Below, piece after piece: positions 60,632 through 64,000 of a stretch of 64,000 nt of DNA. The DNA is from Snuella lapsa (GTDB taxonomy: Bacteria > Bacteroidota > Bacteroidia > Flavobacteriales > Flavobacteriaceae). How positions within the stretch are numbered: the first letter of the stretch is position 1; each line of letters opens with the position of its first letter. The DNA lies in the NCBI RefSeq assembly GCF_039539345.1, contig NZ_BAABCY010000064.1:1-64000 (forward strand), written 5' to 3'. Position numbers and translations under genes: made by a program. The notes beneath the pieces are model-generated. The model saw only the letters and a list, made by a program, of their open reading frames with translations, was not told the origin of the DNA and searched no databases.

Positions 60632-62163
60632 ATGATAAGTATGTATACAAAACAGGAAATAATATTAAAGAGTCACCGTGAAGGTAAAAGTCAGCGATTG
60701 ATAAGCAAGGAGCTTGGGATCAGCCGTAAAACCGTAAAAAAGTACATTGTTCAATTTGAAGACCGTTTACAGTCGGGATCTCCTCCCCAAGAGGCCATAA
60801 CAAAGTATTTGTCCGATGCTCCAACTTATCAGTTGGGCCAGCGCAAGAAATTAAAACTCACCTTAGAAGTCCAACAGGCCATTGATGAGTTGCTGGCGAC
60901 CAATGAAGAGAAAAGGCTCCAGGGACTTCGAAAACAACTGCTTAAAAAATGTGATATTCATGGTCTATTACAAGAGCAAGGCATTGCTATAGGCTATACT
61001 ACCGTCTGTAATTACATCAGAGAAAAACAAGGGAAGACCGTCCCTAAGGAGGCTTATATCCGCCAGGAGTATGTCCCCGGAGAGGTCTGTGAGTTTGACT
61101 GGGGAGAAATCAAGCTTTATATAGCAGGGAAGCTAACTCGCTTCCAGCTGGCTGTTTTTACGGCCGCATACAGTAATTATCGTTACGCTGAAATTTATCA
61201 GCGACAGGATACTCTGGCCTTTATGGAATCCCATGTGAGTTTTTTTGAACACTTGCAGGGGGTCCATAAGGAAATGGTCTATGATAATATGCGGGTAGCC
61301 GTATCCAAATTCATAGGCCCCCACGAAAAAGAACCCACACTCGCTCTGTTGCAATTGCGTGGGCACTATCATTTTAGCATCGTTTTTGCAATAGCCATCG
61401 CGGAAACGAGAAAGGTCATGTAGAACGCAGTGTAGAGTATATACGGCGTAAGAGCTTCGCAGTGAAATCTCACTTCACCAATTTAGAAGAGGCCACAGCC
61501 TGGTTGTATACTAAAGTAGCGGCCCTTAACAATACCAGGCAAAAACTCACAGGAAAGACGGCCAAAGAACTGCTTGCTCAGGAAAAGGCCGCTCTATTGC
61601 CTCTGCCCACAAAATTGCTCTGCTCGGAGCAGATCCAGCTTCGAGTAGATAAATACGCTACGGTAAGCTACAAAACCAACAGGTACTCGGTACCTGATCA
61701 TTTAGTAGGCGAATTTGTTCAGGTTAAAATCATGAGCCACGAGCTATGGTTTTACCATGATAATCACAAAGTAACTACCCACTTAAGGAGTTATAACCTC
61801 CACGAATGGATCATTAAAATCGATCACTACCTGGCCACTTTTAAACGCAAACCTGGCGCCCTGGCAGGGAGTATAGCCTTAGCAAGTTCCGGGTATCTAA
61901 AAGATCTTTATCAAGCTCATTTTATGGGAGAACCACGCAGCTTTATCGAGCTACTGGATTATTGCAGCCTGCATAGTGTCACGGATGAAAGGTTAGCACA
62001 AGCCGTAACCCAGCTAACCCAGAGCCCGGTAAAGCAACTGACCACAGAAAAGATAAAAGCACTGCTGGGAAATAAACAAGATCATCAGGAACCCCTTAAG
62101 TGGACCCAAACCACAGCGATGGCTAAATCACAACTTCAACAATTATCAACACTCATAAATTAA
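60632..62163 (+). pseudogene. istA: IS21 transposase, frameshifted
   Basis: The reading frame runs from 60632 to 61423, with the HTH motif SQRLISKELGISRKTVKKYI and the catalytic Asp residues (EVCEFDWGEIKLYI and MVYDNMRVAV). It then breaks at about 61378, where AGCCATCG seems to have lost one C (AGCATCG). The other frame resumes with RFCNSHRGNEKGHVERSVEYIRRK, holding the DDE glutamate, and continues to 62163. Read through, it would be a normal IstA of about 510 residues. The break is either a true inactivating deletion or a sequence error. Confidence 0.85.
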
Positions 62164-62170
62164 AGAACCT

Positions 62171-62926
62171 ATGGATAAAACGATCAACCAGCGTATTGAG
62201 AACTACAGTAAAGAATTACGACTACCTGTATTTAGAAGGGATTTTACGGCTTTGGCTAAAGAAGCTGCCTCCCAGCGCCTGAATTATGAAGACTTCCTTT
62301 TACAACTCATGGAACGCGAATATGAAGCTCGGGTAGAGAACCGTAAGAAGTCCCATATCCGGCAAGCGAACTTCCCTTCAAAGATGTATTTAAATGACTT
62401 AAAGCGGGAGCAATTACCGCCCAATGCTATAGAGAAACTTCCGCTACTGGAACGTCTTGACTTTATCGAATCTGGACAAAATATCGTATTAGCAGGAAAT
62501 CCTGGTACCGGTAAGACCCATATTGCCGTAGGCCTTGGCCTGAAAGCCTGTCTACAGGGGTATAAAGTATTATTTACCACGGTACATAAACTATTAACCC
62601 AAATACGGGAATCGCACTCCCAGCGCACCCTAAAGATTATGGAAGCACGTTTTGAGAAGTACGATTTAGTAATCTGTGATGAATTTGGCTATGTCTCCTT
62701 TGATAAGGAAGGATCCGAACTCCTTTTCAATCATCTTTCTTTAAGAGCCGGGCGTAAATCAACCATAATTACTACCAATCTCGGTTTTGAACGTTGGGAG
62801 GAAATCTTCGGTGACCCGGTACTAACAGCAGCCCTGGTAGATAGGTTAACTCATAAAGCGCATCTTATAAACATGAACGGAGAATCATACCGATTGAAAG
62901 AAACCAAACAAATGATGAACAAATGA
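62171..62926 (+). CDS. istB: IS21 helper ATPase IstB
   Basis: A 251-residue AAA+ ATPase with Walker A VLAGNPGTGKTHIAVGLG at about 110-126 and Walker B LVICDEFGYVSFDKEG. IstB stimulates transposition by IstA. The gene starts seven bases after istA and appears intact. Confidence 0.93.
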   Translation: MDKTINQRIENYSKELRLPVFRRDFTALAKEAASQRLNYEDFLLQLMEREYEARVENRKKSHIRQANFPSKMYLNDLKREQLPPNAIEKLPLLERLDFIESGQNIVLAGNPGTGKTHIAVGLGLKACLQGYKVLFTTVHKLLTQIRESHSQRTLKIMEARFEKYDLVICDEFGYVSFDKEGSELLFNHLSLRAGRKSTIITTNLGFERWEEIFGDPVLTAALVDRLTHKAHLINMNGESYRLKETKQMMNK

Positions 62927-62957
62927 AAAAACGAAAAAAAGCCTCCCGAGAGCCGCC

Positions 62958-63003
62958 GGTATCCCTGTTCCCTGGGGGGTACCCCCCAGGGAACAGGGAT
63001 ACC
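62958..63003. terminator. 46-bp perfect palindrome after istB
   Basis: GGTATCCCTGTTCC and GGAACAGGGATACC are the outer parts of two 23-base arms that meet at GGTACC with no mismatch. It can form a very stable hairpin or cruciform. It is just downstream of istB and inside the IS right end. Confidence 0.6.
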
Positions 63004-63083
63004 ATTGTTAATTAATTTAAAATGGTATACTTTTGAAATGAAATAGTGGTATACTTTTCAGTTGAAATAAACACGAGAGTTAG

Positions 63084-64000
63084 TCAACTTCTCCTATTGG
63101 CCAATAAAGGCGGTGGTTCCCCATTAAACGGGTTCCACCTGCTTATGCTTTTTGCAGACATACCGGAAGCCCTTATCACCGCCCGATCCCCATAACGTTC
63201 CCGCATTTTGTCCAAGGCCTGGTAGAGGCTTATGGTTTTATCGTCGTCCTCAAACAAATCGATTTGATGGCCTCCCTCTACCAAATGGCTGAACTTAACC
63301 CCTATTAACCTTACCAATAATCGTCTTTGGTACAGTTTGTTACAAAGCTCCAACACCACGGGGATGATGTGATGGTCGGCAGCACTATAGGGAATCCGCT
63401 TTTGCTGTGTATAGGTCTGGAAATCGGAGTACCTTATTTTAAAGGTGATACATGCGGTTAACTTATTGCCCCTGCGCAATTGATAGGCCAGGTTTTCGGC
63501 CATGGCAATGATGATGCTCTTCAGTTTATGGACATCAGTGGTGTCCTTGTCAAAGGTGCGTTCGGTTGAAATGGACTTACGCTCGTGGTACTGTACCACG
63601 GGGCTGTTATCGATGCCATTGGCCTTTTTCCAGATGGAAATACCATTCTTGCCAAAGACCTTGTACATCATTTCCATCGGCATCTTTTGGATAGTATGGA
63701 TGTGCTTGATACCCAAATCACACATGGCCTTATAGGTCACATTGCCCACCATAGGGATTTTTTTAACGGATAACGGGGATAGAAAAGGCTTTTCATTGCC
63801 CATGGGAATTTGTATTTGGTTATTGGGCTTGGCCTCTCCCGTGGCGATCTTGGACACCGTTTTGTTGATTGACAGCCCAAAGGAAATGGGCAGCCCCGTT
63901 TCCCTGATGATACGAGACCTAATTTCAGATGCCAATTGCAAACAGCCAAAGAACTTGTCCATACCCGTTAGGTCCATATAGAATTCGTCGATTGAGGACT
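63084..64000 (-). CDS. Y-family DNA polymerase (DinB/UmuC-like), 5' end outside the window
   Basis: The frame is open to the right edge; the visible part begins SSIDEFYMDLTGMDKFFG, the conserved SIDE active-site motif, so the protein begins beyond 64000. Following parts include GLSINKTVSKIATGEAKPN, the helix-hairpin-helix VKKIPMVGNVTYKAMCDLGI, and a little-finger domain ending LLANRRS. It is a translesion polymerase of the UmuC/ImpB/DinB group, often carried by mobile elements. The stop is 17 bp from the IS21 right end. Confidence 0.88.
   Translation of the reverse strand, partial: SSIDEFYMDLTGMDKFFGCLQLASEIRSRIIRETGLPISFGLSINKTVSKIATGEAKPNNQIQIPMGNEKPFLSPLSVKKIPMVGNVTYKAMCDLGIKHIHTIQKMPMEMMYKVFGKNGISIWKKANGIDNSPVVQYHERKSISTERTFDKDTTDVHKLKSIIIAMAENLAYQLRRGNKLTACITFKIRYSDFQTYTQQKRIPYSAADHHIIPVVLELCNKLYQRRLLVRLIGVKFSHLVEGGHQIDLFEDDDKTISLYQALDKMRERYGDRAVIRASGMSAKSISRWNPFNGEPPPLLANRRS

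Larger units (their letters stand above)
60570..63067 (+). mobile_element. IS21-family insertion sequence
   Basis: Both ends carry AAAAGTATACCACT-type inverted repeats: TTTCAATTTAAAAGTATACC on the left (60570) and the reverse complement around 63045-63067 on the right. A second copy of GGTATACTTTTGAAA lies at 63023, matching the multiple terminal repeats of the family. The element holds istA, with a frameshift, and istB, in normal order. Confidence 0.85.

Overview
The window comes from a Bacteroidota chromosome, most likely a Flavobacteriaceae member. The signs are AT-rich core genes, TAnnTTTG-type -7 promoter boxes, a type IX secretion sorting tail, a SusC/SusD pair, DUF6520 and DUF4286 families, and a CTnDOT-like conjugation module. 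All functional names come from reading the translated sequence; no search was run.

Layout: 1-24.4 kb is core chromosome. It holds fructose-1,6-bisphosphatase, a GNAT enzyme, aspartokinase and an OlsF-like ornithine-lipid synthase. An arsenic cluster follows (arsR, DUF6428, arsN-like, arsC) with no efflux pump. Then come a TM2 protein, a TauE/SafE carrier, small metabolic genes, mgtE, rsmA, a TPR protein, serS, ribF, a secreted metallopeptidase, pth, rplY and prs. The block ends at tRNA-Leu(CAA), which was invaded by a GIY-YIG gene that left a 24-nt copy of the tRNA 5' end upstream.

From about 24.45 kb an integrative conjugative element (ICE) starts directly behind the tRNA. It has an IntDOT-like integrase, a reduced traE-F-G-I-J-K-M-N operon, an AbiE-type toxin-antitoxin pair, a replication ATPase module, an excisionase-like HTH protein and RteC. 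Its cargo at 37.6-50.6 kb is an alpha-oxoamine-synthase/acyltransferase fusion, a STAS-like protein, an AraC regulator, a MauE-like redox membrane protein, a membrane-anchored protein, a small exported four-cysteine DUF6520 peptide, a zinc metalloprotease and SusD/SusC. Matching two-part motifs precede two of these transcription units and suggest one AraC-controlled regulon.

From 51.2 kb the sequence is AT-rich again. It contains a strongly folded segment, a small HTH gene, and a two-gene operon of an OLD-family nuclease and an HD plus Hsp90-like ATPase (a defence candidate). Next is a patchwork of group II intron scraps, two gene-bearing cassettes flanked by the same left and right repeats, a HigBA pair, IS-end debris, and a nearly complete IS21-family element with a one-base frameshift in istA. 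A Y-family DNA polymerase gene runs off the right edge. No relaxase, coupling protein or right attachment site is visible, so the element probably continues beyond the window.
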